From Closterium sp. Naga37s-1 (Eukaryota; Streptophyta; Zygnematophyceae; Desmidiales; Closteriaceae), in assembly GCA_947471745.1 (NCBI GenBank), contig CANJKZ010000723.1:5373001-5437000 (forward strand): a stretch of DNA of 64,000 nt, given 5' to 3'. The position numbers and the translations under genes are program-made. The notes beneath the pieces were generated by a model, which saw only the letters and a program-made list of their open reading frames with translations, was not told where the DNA came from and did not search any database. Every line of letters starts with the position of its first letter. Positions within the stretch are counted from its first letter, which is position 1. Shown one piece after another: positions 31,091-41,528 of the stretch.

Positions 31091-32166
31091 CCCTCCATTG
31101 CATCTGCTGCTGCTGTCGACTACCTCGGTGCTGAGGGGGTCGGGGCTGCTTCTGCTCCTAGTGGGAGGCGCAAGGGCGGCAGGGGCAAGGGGGGCAGGGG
31201 TGGCGGAGGTGGCGGCGGGGGCGGCGGTGGTGGAGGGGGTGGAGGGGGCGGGGGCGGTGGCGGTGGTGGGAGTGGTGCTGGTGGTGGGGGGGTCAGTGGC
31301 GGAGCCGGGGGTGGTGGCGGCGGCGGTGGTGGGGGTGGCGGGGGTGGTGGTGGCAGTGGTGGCGGCAGTGGAGCTGGTGGCGGGCGCGGTGGAGCGGTGC
31401 AGCGTGGGGGGTTCGGCGGTGGCCAGAGGCAGCAGCAGCAGCGTCCCAGCGAGACCCCGTCACCCCAGCAGCTCCGTGAGTGGTACTCTCAGCGTGGGGG
31501 GTCTGGGGGTGGAGGTACCTGCCCGTACGTCATCCGCACAGGTGACCGCACTGGCCAGACCTGTGGAAGGTTTCACACGGCGCAGCGCTGCTTCTTTCGT
31601 CTCGACGACGCCTGGCGCGAGCAGTTCCCTGACGCCTCTGAGCTGCCCCGCTGGGCTGATCTGCTTAAAAAGAACATTGATATCTTTGCTCTTGATTTTG
31701 ATGCTATCCTTGGTGCTATGTATGCATTGACTATTAGTGTTGAGGGTGACTGTTACCGCGTGTACCGCCCGACCCTGGTATTGGGACCAGTAAGGCTGCC
31801 GCTCTAGGTGCTAGTGCGTCTGCTGCCCTAGGTCCTGGTGAGGCTGCTGCTCTAGGTGCTAGCGAGTCTGCTGCTCCAGATGCTCCTGCGTCTACTGAGG
31901 CATTGCACACCTTCACACTGGACTCGGGTGCTTCCCGCTGCTTCTTTCGTGACCGCACTATCCTTGAGCAGCTAGCTCGGCCTGTTGCTGTCTCCCTCGA
32001 TGACCCCTCTTGGTGCCCGGTCCTTGCGACCTCCTCCACTGTCCTCCCTTGTCCTGCGGTTCCGGCCGGCACCCTGTCGGGTCTATACCTCCCCTCGTTC
32101 TCTACGAACTTGGTGGCGGGCTCTGCTCTCCAGGACGGGGGTGTTCACCAGTTCACCCCTGCCTAA
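31091..32166 (+). pseudogene. Copia F: gag C-terminal part and protease
   Basis: The frame starting near 31028 encodes a Gly-rich tract of about 80 residues (31190-31400), a SPQQLREWYSQR motif (31466-31486) and a Cys/His cluster C-X13-C-X3-H-X4-C, then LDFDAILGAMYAL. A frameshift near 31770 leads to the protease frame, with LDSGASRCFFRD and LPSFSTNLVAGSAL, which ends in TAA at 32164-32166. The order equals that of B, where the whole region is one frame. Confidence 0.88.
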
Positions 32167-33300
32167 GAGCGTGTGACCCACTGTACGTGTGCTCGGACGG
32201 GTCGCCACCTGGCTAGCTTCACTCGGCAGCCGGGGTCGGACCTGTACACACTGACCACTGAGTCCCCTCAGGTAGCTGCGTCTGCGTCAGGTCAGCTGTC
32301 GGCCCCCTGCTCGTGTTGCACCCTGTCGCACCAGACCGTCCTCTGGCACCACCGCCTTGGTCACCCCTCAGTACAGCGCCTTTGTAGCATGCACTCCCGG
32401 TACCTTGTTTCTGGTCTTCCCAGGGTTCTCCCTCCCCTCCCACCCTCGCCTGCTCCTCCCTGTCTTCCCTGTGTCGAGGGGCGGCAGCGCGCCACTCCTC
32501 ACTCCTCCTCGTTCCCTCCCACAGAGGCTCCCCTGCAGACTCTCCACCTGGACGTGTGGGGCCCAGCCCGCGTCCGTGGATAGGGCCACGAGCGGTACTT
32601 CCTGCTGGTCGTCGACGACTACACGCGCTACACCACGGTCTTCCCCTTGCGCACCAAGGGTGAGGTCCCTGATGTTTTGATCCCTTGGATCCGCGCTGTT
32701 CGTCTCCAGCTCCGCGAGCGGTTCCAGTCGGACTTTCCCGTCCTGCGTCTGCACTCTGACATGGGTGGTGAGTTTTCCTCCGACCTCTTGGCAGCCTACT
32801 GTGCGGAGCACGGCATCCGCCAGACGTTCACACTTCCGGCCTCTCCACAGCAGAATGGGGTTGCTAAGCGCCGCATTGGCTTAGTCATGGAGGTCGCTAG
32901 TACCTCCATGATCCATGTGGCTGCCCCCCATTTCCTGTAGCCGTTTGCAGTGCAGTACGCTGCGCATCAGCTCAACCTCTGGCCCCATGTCTCTGCTCCG
33001 GAGACCTCGCCCACACTGCGTTGGACGGGGGAGGTTGGCGATGCGTCGGTGTTCCCGGTCTGGGGATGTCGAGCCTTTGTCCACGATACGTCCGCGGACA
33101 AGCTCTCCTCCCATGCCGTTCCCTGTGTCTTCCTTGGCTTTGTCCCTGACGCGCCTGGTTGGCAGTTTTACCACCCCACCTCGCGCCGTGTCTTCCCCTC
33201 TCAGGACATCACTTTAGACGAGTCGGCACCCTTTTACCGTCTGTTCCCCTACCGCACTGCGCCGCTTCCCCCCCCCAACGCTCTTCCTCACCCCAGGTGT
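32167..33300 (+). pseudogene. Copia F: integrase
   Basis: It encodes VTHCTCARTGRHLASFTR, HHRLGHPSVQRL, CLPCVEGRQ and LDVWGPARVRG. TAG (32581-32583) follows in place of CAG, then VVDDYTRYTTVF and LHSDMGGEF with the second Asp. QQNGVAKRRIGLVME carries Lys instead of the catalytic Glu, since GAG became AAG. TAG at 32938-32940 replaces the TGG of the FLWPF motif. The C-terminal signature VPCVFLGF and DITLDES follow. All these changes are C-to-T or G-to-A. Confidence 0.92.
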
Positions 33301-34300
33301 CCCTTCGGTAGACCCCCTCCCTCCCCAGGGTCCTGCTCCCTCAGGTGTTTCCCAAGTAGACCCGGTCAAGCCTGTCGAGGTAGCTGTCGACTCTGGTCCT
33401 GCGAGGGGTACTGCGTCTGGGGGTGCTGAGACTGGTGGTGCTGAGCCTAGGGGTGCTGAGACTGGGGGTGCTGAGCCTGGGGGTGCTGAGACTGGGGGTG
33501 CTGAGCCTGGGGGTGCTGAGACTTGGGGTGCTAAGCTTGGGGGAGCTGAGACTGACCGTGCTGCGCCTGGTGGCGCTCCCTCTTCACAGCAGCTGCGTGA
33601 GTGGTACTCTCAGCGTTGCAGCCCCCGGCGTGGGGCTGCTGGAGCTGGGGGTTCCGCCGGAGTTGGAGCTGGTGGTGCTGCGGGTGCTGTGTCGCGGCCG
33701 GAGTCTCCCTCCCCACAGCGGCTGCGTGAGTGGTACGCTCGGCGCTGCAGCCTCCGGAGCGGCGCTCCTAGCACTGGGGTTCCGCCCGCTGGAGGCCTTG
33801 GTGCTGCTGGAGGTACTGGAGCCTCCGGTCCTGGAGGTGCTCGTACAGTCGGTACTGGAGCTGCTGGGACTGGGGGTTCTGCTGGAGCTGGAGCTGGAGC
33901 TGCTGGACCTGGTGCTACTGGAGGTGCTGCTGGTGCTGGAGTTGGAGCTGGAGGTGCTGGAGCTGCTGGAGCTGCCGGTGGAGCTGAGAACGCAGGGCCT
34001 ACTTGAGTTTGTGTAGCTGCTGACCCTAGGGTTGGTGCTGCAGGGGTTGGAGCTGGAGGTGCTGACGCTCGTCCTCCTTCAGGTGCTGGAGCCAACGGTG
34101 CGGCTGGAGCTGGTGCTACTGGGGGTACTGGAGTTGGCACTACTGGAGCTGCTGGTGGTGCTACAGGAGCTGGAGCTGCTGCTGGGGGTTCTGGTGCTAT
34201 CTCTGCTGGTTCTGGAAGCGCTTCGCGGCCGCGGCCGTACTTCGTTCCGCTCCTTCAGCAGGTTCTTGGTCAGCCGCCTCCTCCTTGTGCTACTCCCTCC
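33301..34300 (+). pseudogene. Copia F: repeat-rich linker
   Basis: 15-bp repeats of GGTGCTGAG(A/C)CTGGG lie at about 33418-33560. Two QQLREWY-type motifs (33587-33607 and 33717-33737) and Gly/Ala-rich repeats of GGTGCTGGAGCTG continue to about 34210. Several frameshifts are needed to join the pieces, and long Leu-rich or Pro-rich frames in other registers are artefacts. It corresponds to 4680-5640 of A. Confidence 0.8.
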
Positions 34301-35795
34301 TTGGAGTGTCCTCCGACTGTCCAGTCGCAGTCACAGTTACAGCCTGCCTCGCCACTCCCTGGTCCTTCTCCCTACACTGGTCCGACAGGAGGTCTTACGG
34401 AGCGTCGTGAGCCTGAGTCTCGTCCTGTGTCGCCTGAGTCTCGTTCTGCGTCACCTGTTTGTGCTGCTCGCACTGGTCGTTGTGTCCCGCGTCATCGTCC
34501 TCCTTCTGTCCCAGGCACTCATCAAATGACGCTTCGTCCTTCCCATGCTCCACAGCGTGTCCCTCTGCCTTCTCCTCCTGCGTCCTCCCTTCCTGCCCTT
34601 GCTGACCCGGAGTCTGACTCTCTTCGTGCTGCTTGTCCTACTGTCACGCGTCTCCTGGCCACGGCTGTCACTGACCCTTCCTTTGAGTCAGCTGCTGCGT
34701 CTGCCTTAGTTGCTGAGCTTGTTGACTTTGCTGCTCACTGTCGTCTAGACTACGCTGCCAGTCTTGTTGCTGAGTCTGAGTCTGAGTCTGTCTGTCCTCC
34801 GTCCATCGGGGGTGAGTGTGCTCTTGGCACGGACGTCCTTGAGGACAGGCACGAGGAGTTTGAGTGCTTTGCCGCTGCTGTACCTCATCTCGTGTCCATG
34901 CTGATTGCACCTGAGGGAGACCCGGATGCACCAGACATCCCGACCCCGCGCTCTTACGCTGAGGCGATCGCCGGTGAGTACTCCTCTCAGTGGCAGACAG
35001 CCATGGACGCAGAGATGGCATCCTGGAATTCCACTGGCACTTACGTCGACGAGGTTCCCCCTCCTGGGGCGAACATCGTCAGTGGCATGTGGATTTTCAT
35101 GGTGAAGCGGCCGCCAGGTTCTCCGCCTGTCTTCAAGGCTCGTTACGTTTCTCGAGGCTTCAGTCAGCGAGAGGGAGTAGACTTCTTCCAGACCTTCTCC
35201 CCCACCCCGAAGATGACCACTCTTCGGGTGCTACTACACGTTGCCGCTCAGCGTGACTACGAGCTTCACTCTCTTGTCTTCAGCACAGCTTTCTTGCAGG
35301 GCAGCCTGCACGAAATCTGGCTGTGCCGCCCTCCTGGCTTCACTGGGTCGTTTCCTCCGGGTACCCAGTGGAGCCTCCGGCAGCCGGTCTACGGTCTCCG
35401 CCAGGCGCCACGTGAGTGGCACGTCACACTGAGGACTACTCTTGCGGCTCTTGGGTTCGCGCCTTTTACTGCTGACCCGTCGCTGTTTCTGTGCACCGAC
35501 ACTTCGCTGCCGCCGTTCTACATCCTCGTGTACGTCGACGACTTGGTCTTTGCCACTGCTGACACTGAGGCTCTCGCCCTGGTGAAGTCGGAGCTGCAGA
35601 AGAGACACACGTGCACAGACCTGGGTGAACTGCGCAGCTACCTTGGCTTGCAGATCACCCGGGACAGAGCACGCCGCACCATCACACTGACTCAGTCACT
35701 GGGCACTCAGACGCTTCTTGGGTTGACGACCAGGCTACTCAGCGGTCGTCACAGGGTTACACCTTCAGCCTTGGCTCTGGATCAGTTTCTTGGCT
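34301..35795 (+). pseudogene. Copia F: RT with internal deletion
   Basis: It encodes the conserved SPTVTRLLATAVTDPSFES-type linker and PRSYAEAIAGEYSSQW, then RT with MWIFMVKRPPGSPP, STAFLQGSLHEIWL (one residue lost), VYGLRQAPREWH and YVDDLVFA. After TRDRARRTITLTQS the sequence jumps to the RNase H region at CTGGGCACTCAGACGC. A and B have several hundred bases between these points. The joint shares TCAC with both sides. The frame then reads out of register and homology ends at about 35795. Confidence 0.9.
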
Positions 35796-35904
35796 ATTGT
35801 ATACAATGCCAAGACGCTCCTTATCAATTTGTAGCATGTAATTTGAGGCTGTGAGAAGAGCACTATAACGTTTAAAGCCACTGTGTAGAAATCCATCGTT
35901 GCAC
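35796..35904. other. Unassigned junction sequence
   Basis: About 110 bp of AT-richer DNA between the broken end of F and the G-family LTR. It contains GGCTG at 35850-35854. GGCTG also follows the G-family LTR end at 48774-48778, a possible but unproven target duplication. No gene is seen. Confidence 0.3.
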
Positions 35905-36939
35905 TCTATCTATTAGAACCCCTTAGAGCAGCTTCAACGGTAGTGAGCTAGACTACGAGGAGGTAGGCACAAACTACTGAGAGTGATCCTAGCCTTGCTT
36001 GCGTTCCTTAGGACTTGTGCATTCACGGGAGAAGCTGGCAAGAGTTTCGCTAGCAAAGTCGAAATTACAGAATGGTAGTACAAGCAATGACAACAACGAC
36101 TATTTCAGGCACCTAGCAACTCTGCAGCTAGCCTGGTCGACCGCCAGTACGGCTTGGTCGACCGCCTGCCAGCGTTACGTAGAGGAGCCGCGCCAGCAGT
36201 GCAGAAAGGCGACTTGCCAACGCTGCAGGTTGACGGCGTGCCGACGCTACAGCAGAGCGGATGTCCAGCGTTGCCCCGTAGAAGACAGCAGTGCGCATGC
36301 TCGTAGGTGCACGCAAACGATTGGCCCAACTTGCATTGCTGTGCATCTACATCGGCTGTTGTCTACACCTGACAAGCCACATCGACTTCGGATACCAGCC
36401 CAAAGTTGCCTTCGCCATCGCGACCTTGACGACGTTCGTGTGCCTCCACAGAACTTGTCGAGCAGGTTACCCAGACGACCTGGTCGACCACCAGGTGCTC
36501 TGGTCGACCACCACTGCCTTTGGTCGACCACCAGGTGCCTCTGGTCGACCATAGATCCTGTCGAGCTACCCCTTGGTCGACGGACCCCTTCTGTCGACCA
36601 GAACTGTCGTCGAGCTCCCATCGTCGACCGCTGCTCACTTGTCAGGTCGATGGACTGCTCCGTCGACCTCCCAGTCGAACTGCAGGTCGACGGACTGCCA
36701 CGTCGACCTCCCGTTCGAACTGCACCTCCTGGCCGACGGCCCACCTATCCCCCAGACCAGTCAGTTGTAGCTGTCGAGCTCCTTGGTCGACAGCAACACC
36801 ACAACAGTCTCCTGCAGCTCGACGAAGCCTGTCGAGCAGCTCTCCCACTGTGAAAGGTCGACTGCTACTCCCGTACATCCAACCAAGTTGGCGGCGTTGC
36901 CCAAGTGAGGGCGGGGCCAACACTCCATTCCCGTTAACA
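35905..36939 (-). repeat. 3' LTR of Copia G (minus)
   Basis: About 1.03 kb, plus-strand end CCCGTTAACA at 36939, followed by CTCCCCTGCC, the complement of the PPT GGCAGGGGAG. It is homologous to the D LTR (GAGCTAGACTACG, GCATTCACGG, the GTCGACC-rich centre, GGGCGGGGCCAACACTC). The left end is approximate because the copies diverge there. Confidence 0.82.
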
Positions 36940-37068
36940 CTCCCCTGCCGCGCTCACGCTTGGGCCTCCAGCCCATACGGCAGAACTTCACGGAGAAAAC
37001 TGGTTCTCGGCATGCACCCCACACACAGCACGACGCCACCACACCAGCCGTGCAGAAGGGCACGGCAC

Positions 37069-37680
37069 CTACTGCTGCACATCGTCATCATCGTCGCCGA
37101 CGTCGGCCAGACAAACTTGGCCGATGGCGACAGAGCACCGGTTGAAAGCCCGAAAATGCAGCGCCTTCGTCAGGAATTCAGCCGGCTGCTCGATGGTCGG
37201 GATGTACTTCAGCACGAACTTCCTGCGCCTCACCATGTGCTGCAGCCTGGCATAGCGTCGCTCCATATGCTTGAGGTTGCCAGTCAGCCCCAAGCCCTCA
37301 GCGACCGTGATTGCCGACATGTTGTCCACACGGAGGACAGTCGGCTTTCCAGCATCGAGCTACTTGAACTCTGCAAGGAGGAAGCAAAGTCGACGCCCTT
37401 CCTTGCCGGCATCCGTGGCCGCGACGTACTCCGACTCGGTCAAGGAGAGCGCTGCGCACTTGATGCCCTGTCTCGACCAGGAGATCGCGACCCCTCCGAA
37501 GACGAAGACGTAGCCTCCTATGCTCATCCGGTTCTGCTTGTCACCAGCATCGTCAACGTCCACGTAGCCGATCAGCTCCAGCGACTCTTGTCTACCGCCG
37601 AACTCCAGGGCGGTGTCGCGGGAGTCAGCGAGATAGGCGAGGTAGCAGTCAACCTCGCGCCAATGCTGGTCGCTCCTCAC
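37069..37680 (-). pseudogene. Copia G: RNase H
   Basis: Two minus-strand frames. The first (37680-37360) encodes SDQHWREVDCYLAYLADS, GYVDVDDAGD, VAISWSRQGIKCAALS and TESEYVAATDAGKEGRR. After a stop near 37360 the second (37329-37069) encodes MDNMSAITVAEGLGLTG, HMERRYARLQHMV and PAEFLTKALHFRAFN and ends in an acidic DDDDDVQQ tail. This is the complete version of the region that is split into three pieces in D. Confidence 0.9.
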
Positions 37681-38659
37681 CGTGAGGCCGCTCCCCAGGC
37701 TTGCTGCACGCGAACGCGATGTCCGGCCTCATCGTCGTCGCCGCGAACTTCAGCGAGCCAACTGTCTCCCGGTACTCCTCCTCCTCGCGCTCCTGCGCCT
37801 CCTCATCGTCGAACGTGAGCTCATCGTAGGCGTCAACCGAGACCGGCGTCTTAGAGACTCGCCCGCCCTACTCCTCGTCGATGAAGCGCCTGCGCAGCTT
37901 GTCAGCGTAGCCCTACTGGTGTAGCCACAGCTTCCTTGCCGGCCTCTCGCGTACGATCTCCAGCCCAAGGTACTTCGCCACTGGCCAGATCTCACACAGC
38001 TCGAAGGCGGCCTCCAGTAGATCCTTCAGCTCCTTTAGCATCGCGGTGCTGCTGCTGGCGGCGAGCAGGTCGTCGACGTAGACCAGCACCCAGCAGGTCA
38101 CTCCGTTGTCGCCGGCTTTGAAGCAGAGCACCTCATCGACCTGGCTCTTCTTCCAGCCAGCACCCAGCAGCACACTGTCGAGAGCCCTGTACCACAGCAG
38201 CGGGCGACTGCTCTTCAGCAGCTTGCACACCCGGCTGGTCCCATCGTCGAACTAGTCCGGCTGGTACATGTTGAGCACCCTGTCGAGCTTTCTCTGCAGG
38301 AAAGTGTTCTTCATGTCGAGCTGCATCAGGTTGAGGTCGAGGACGGCGACGATGCTGAGGAAGATCCTCAGCGTGACGTAGCTGCTCACTGGCGAGTACG
38401 TCTCGTTGTAGTCGGTGCCGTACACCTGCGTAAAGCCCTTCGCGACCAACCTCGGCTTCTCGCACTTGACGGTGTCATCGATGCGATACTTGGTTGTCAG
38501 GACCCACCGGTTCTTCATGATGTTCACCCAGCGTGGGCGTTCAACCGGCTCCCAAGTGCCCATGCCAATGAGGTTGCGGATCTCTTCTTCCATGGCGGCC
38601 TTCACCACCTCGCCCTTCCAGCTCGCCAACGCCACCTTCACCGTCATCGTGGCGATGTC
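37681..38659 (-). pseudogene. Copia G: reverse transcriptase
   Basis: Minus strand. The first frame (38647-38252) encodes WKGEVVKAAMEEEIRNLIG, GTWEPVERPRWVNIMKNRWV, RLVAKGFTQVYGTDYNETYS and LDMKNTFLQRKLDRVLNM. The frame shifts, and 38230-37913 encodes SRPLLWYRALDSVLLGAG, the catalytic VYVDDLLAAS and LGLEIVRERPARKLWLHQ. The next 230 bp (37912-37681) link to RNase H with further breaks. The protein is distinct from the A/B/F and K/J families. Confidence 0.87.
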
Positions 38660-39790
38660 TCAGCAGTGTTTGGGGTCGGCATGCACGTCGGGGTCGAGCT
38701 CCGGCAGTTCTTCATCCTCCTCGACGTCGTCGTACAACAGGTCATCGTCGACCTCGTCGAACACCGTGGTGAAGGCAGCTGGCGGTAGGTAGGCGTGGAA
38801 GGTCAGCCGCTCCGGCGGTCGTCGAGCTCGACCTGTGCGTTGCAGCTCAAGCTTCGTGATCGGCACCTCCACCACGTCGCTGTCGGTGGACTCCTCACCC
38901 GCCGACTGCTCCCCTTCTTCGTCGACGTCCTTGTCAACGACCAGCTGCTTTGATCCTTCGACCAGCTGCTCACCACCTGCTGACTTCGACCGCTCCCCTG
39001 TCGACCGCCCTGGCTGCTGCTCCCCTGTCGACTGCACCCCAGTTGCTGCCTCCTGTTCAACCGGCTCCCCTGTCTACTGCTCCCCTGTCGTCGACGGCTT
39101 CCCATACTGGTCGACGAGCTTGGCGCCTTGTCGAACGCCGACGATCGCTACTGGCCGGCGCCACAGGCGACGCCGTAAGGCTCCCCTCATCACCGGTGGC
39201 TGACACAGGTGTCGATGCAGGCCGATCTGCGACGGGGAGGGAGGGGCAAGAACAGGCGGAGGAGGAAGAACCTCCACGACATCCTCATCAGCAAGCTCGT
39301 CGACCTCGGTGAGCAGTGGGACCATCGCCGACGAGGTGTCCGTCGGTGAGTGTGCCAGTGTCCGCCCCGACACCGGCCCATACATCGCCTTCCACACCTC
39401 CCGCGACATCGTCTCGTAGAAGATCACCTTGTTGTCGGTCAGGTCGAACACCTGCCAGCCCTTACTCTCTGGCGACACACCCAGGTGAAGCCCCCAGCGA
39501 GCCTTCGGTGCCAGCTTCCCACCGCGCTGCTGCTTGGGAACCATGAACTGCACCATGCAGCCCCACACCCGAGCCAGCGTGAGGTCGGGCTTCTTCCCGG
39601 TCAGCAGCTGATACGGAGTTGTCCCCGGCAGAGTCGTCAACCGCTCCAAGGATGCGCACCCAGACGGCCTGTCAAAGAGCGAGGTGCCACCAGTGGTGCT
39701 GCACGCCCATGTGCAGCAGCATCGTCCGCACGGACTCGACAACCGTGCGCATCTCCCGCTCACCCATGCCGTTTTGCTGCGGAGTGTAGG
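38660..39790 (-). pseudogene. Copia G: integrase C-terminal part and acidic linker
   Basis: At its high end the minus strand encodes TPQQNGMGEREMRTVVE, which includes the catalytic Glu, and LLHMGVQHHWWHLAL. A frameshift leads to PYQLLTGKKPDLTLARVWGC and GGKLAPKARWGLHLGV, the Copia integrase C-terminus. The linker (39037-38660) is rich in Ser and acidic residues (VDEEGEQSAGEESTDSD) and ends RTGRARRPPERL. TRIM insertion at 39790/39791 separates it from the rest of the integrase. Confidence 0.87.
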
Positions 39791-40341
39791 TGTCAGAATC
39801 CCAACCACTAGACCATTGGGATAAAAGGGCTTGTTTGTATAGCGGGTAAGTGCGCCCATAACCCTCCCAGGCCAACGTGCCTGTGTCCCTTCCCTAGGAT
39901 CAATCGGTAATCACCAGTGGACCTCTGATACCCCCCCGCACTGGGATGCCCGAAGTGCACACACTGGGATTCGAACCCGAGACCGCTCTGATACCATGTC
40001 AGAATCCAAACCACTAGACCATTGGGATAAAAGGGCTTGTTAAGTAGCGGGTCAGTGTGCCCATAACCCCCCAGGACAACGAACCTGTAACCCTTCCCTA
40101 GGATCGATCGGGGATCACCAGTGGACCTCTGACACCCCCCCGCACTGGGATGCCCGAAGTGCACACACTGGGATTCGAACCCGAGACCTTCGCTCTGATA
40201 ACATGTCAGAATCCCAACCACTAGACCATTGGGATAAGAGGGCTTGTTAAGTAGCGGGTCAGTGCGCCCATAACCCCCCAGGACAACGAGCCTGTAACCC
40301 TTCCCTAGGATCGATCGGGGATCACCAGTGGACCTCTGACA
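39791..40341 (-). mobile_element. TRIM retroelement with three LTRs, TSD GTAGG
   Basis: Three LTRs of about 138-140 bp (39791-39930, 39997-40134, 40204-40341) alternate with two internal segments of 66 and 69 bp. Read on the minus strand, each LTR runs TGTCAGAGGTCC to GATTCTGACA. It is followed by PBS TGGTATCAGAGC (TGTTATCAGAGC in one unit), then GGTTCGAATCCC, and a GCGGGGGGG polypurine tract before the next LTR. GTAGG at 39786-39790 and 40342-40346 is a perfect 5-bp duplication inside the G integrase frame. Removing the insert and one duplication restores the CPYTPQQNG junction. Nothing is encoded, so it must use proteins of other elements. Confidence 0.93.
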
Positions 40342-41528
40342 GTAGGGGCAAGTCAAGTCGTGGATGATGCCCTTCCCCTTCACGAAGTCGGTGAACGCCT
40401 TCTCGAGGAACTCCCCTCCTCGGTCAAAGAGGAGCGACAGCACCGACTTCTTTGTCTGTCGCTCTACCAGCACCAGCCACTATTAGAATTCCCGCAGCAC
40501 ATCGGTCTTCTTAGTGACCGGCATTGCCCACACGAACCGAGTATGGCGAACCATCAGCAGCAGGAAGTACAAGCTGCCGTCCTTGGCAGCCACCCAAAAT
40601 GGCCTGCACAAGTCAATGTGCAAGTCAATGAGCACAACAGCCAGCGCCTCCTCGGCGTCCGAGCCCTTGTTGGGGAAGGTGTGCCACACCAGCTTTCCGC
40701 CGATGCACGAGATACACGGCGGGTTTGCTCTGGTCGACGGCGTGATGTCGAGCCCGATAGCAACTTCATGCTTCGCCGAGCTCTTTATCGTGTCGACGAC
40801 GACGTGCGCGAGCCTCGTATGCAACCGGTCAGGGGTCGACTTCGTCGCCGAGACGATAGTCCGCAGAGCCACCACCTCGGTCGACGGTGACCGCGTCAAG
40901 CAGGGGCGAAGGTCGGTGCAGAGTACTCGTCCGGTATAGCGTGCTCGACCGAGCACCTCCCCGGTCGAGGCGACAAGCAGCATCTCGTTACCATCGCCCT
41001 GTAGCTGCACTCCGCTCTCCTTCAGTTGGCCAGCTGACAGCAGGTTTGCTTTGACGCCCGGAACGTAGAGCACGTCGGGGATGAGCACCCGCTTCCCGGC
41101 CTCCCCTTGTAGAGCGACGGTTCCGCGACCCTCGACAGGTTGCACCGCCCCGTTGAATCCACGCACGTGCTTCACACCGTCGCTCGGCGCCATGTTGACG
41201 AAGACCGCCTTCGTCCCCATCAGGTGGTGGGAGCACCCGCTATCGAGCAGCACCGCCATCGGGTTGGTCTGCACAGCTGCTGCCACCGCTTGGAAGTCCT
41301 CGCCAGCCTTTGGCGCCAGCAAGACTGTCGACTCCACCAAGCCGACCATTGAGCACAACGCTCCCCGTCGCCTCGGCCCTTGCCGCTGGAGTTGTCGACG
41401 TCCTTCGTCGACGACGTCTTCTTCGACGTCTGCTTCTCCTTGCGCGGCTTTGCATCTCGACGGCTGGTCGATCAGCCACGGCCTCTCTTGGTGTCGTCCT
41501 CGTCGAGATCGGGGCACTCGTAGGAAAG
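40342..41528 (-). pseudogene. Copia G: gag end, protease and integrase N-terminal part
   Basis: The minus-strand frame 41517-40483 encodes the end of gag (the last Cys of a zinc knuckle in SYECPDL lies at the edge), an Asp protease site LLDSGCSHHLMG, VLYVPGVKANLLSAGQLKE and the GAG-pre-integrase region HTRLAHVVVDT with CISCIGGK. The integrase follows with LIDLHIDLCRPFWVA, with two stops near 40483, and FDRGGEFLEKAF holding the second Asp. The SGCSHHM and LLSAGQL motifs are typical of plant Copia. It is cut on the right by element K at 41529. Confidence 0.9.

Larger units (their letters stand above)
29656..35795 (+). mobile_element. Copia LTR retrotransposon F, 3' truncated
   Basis: A plus-strand element of the A/B family. 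It has its 5' LTR, PBS, leader, gag, protease, integrase, linker and RT but lost the end of RNase H and the 3' LTR at about 35795. TGTTA (29651-29655) is the left half of a presumed target duplication. It is heavily mutated, with frameshifts in gag and before the protease and stops at 32164, 32581 and 32938. The catalytic integrase Glu is Lys, and an internal deletion removes the end of RT. Confidence 0.93.

Noticed and set aside
34301..35854. Domesticated (host-recruited) RT gene, because of the 517-residue open frame
   Set aside because: It is colinear with Copia A and B, carries an internal deletion in the polymerase end and runs into unrelated sequence; no sign of a host promoter or selection.
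39961..40200. Functional tRNA gene suggested by GGTTCGAATCCC and TGGTCTAGTGGTT
   Set aside because: No acceptor stem pairing or anticodon arm, and the boxes span the LTR end and PBS of a TRIM; reported as promoter-like boxes only.
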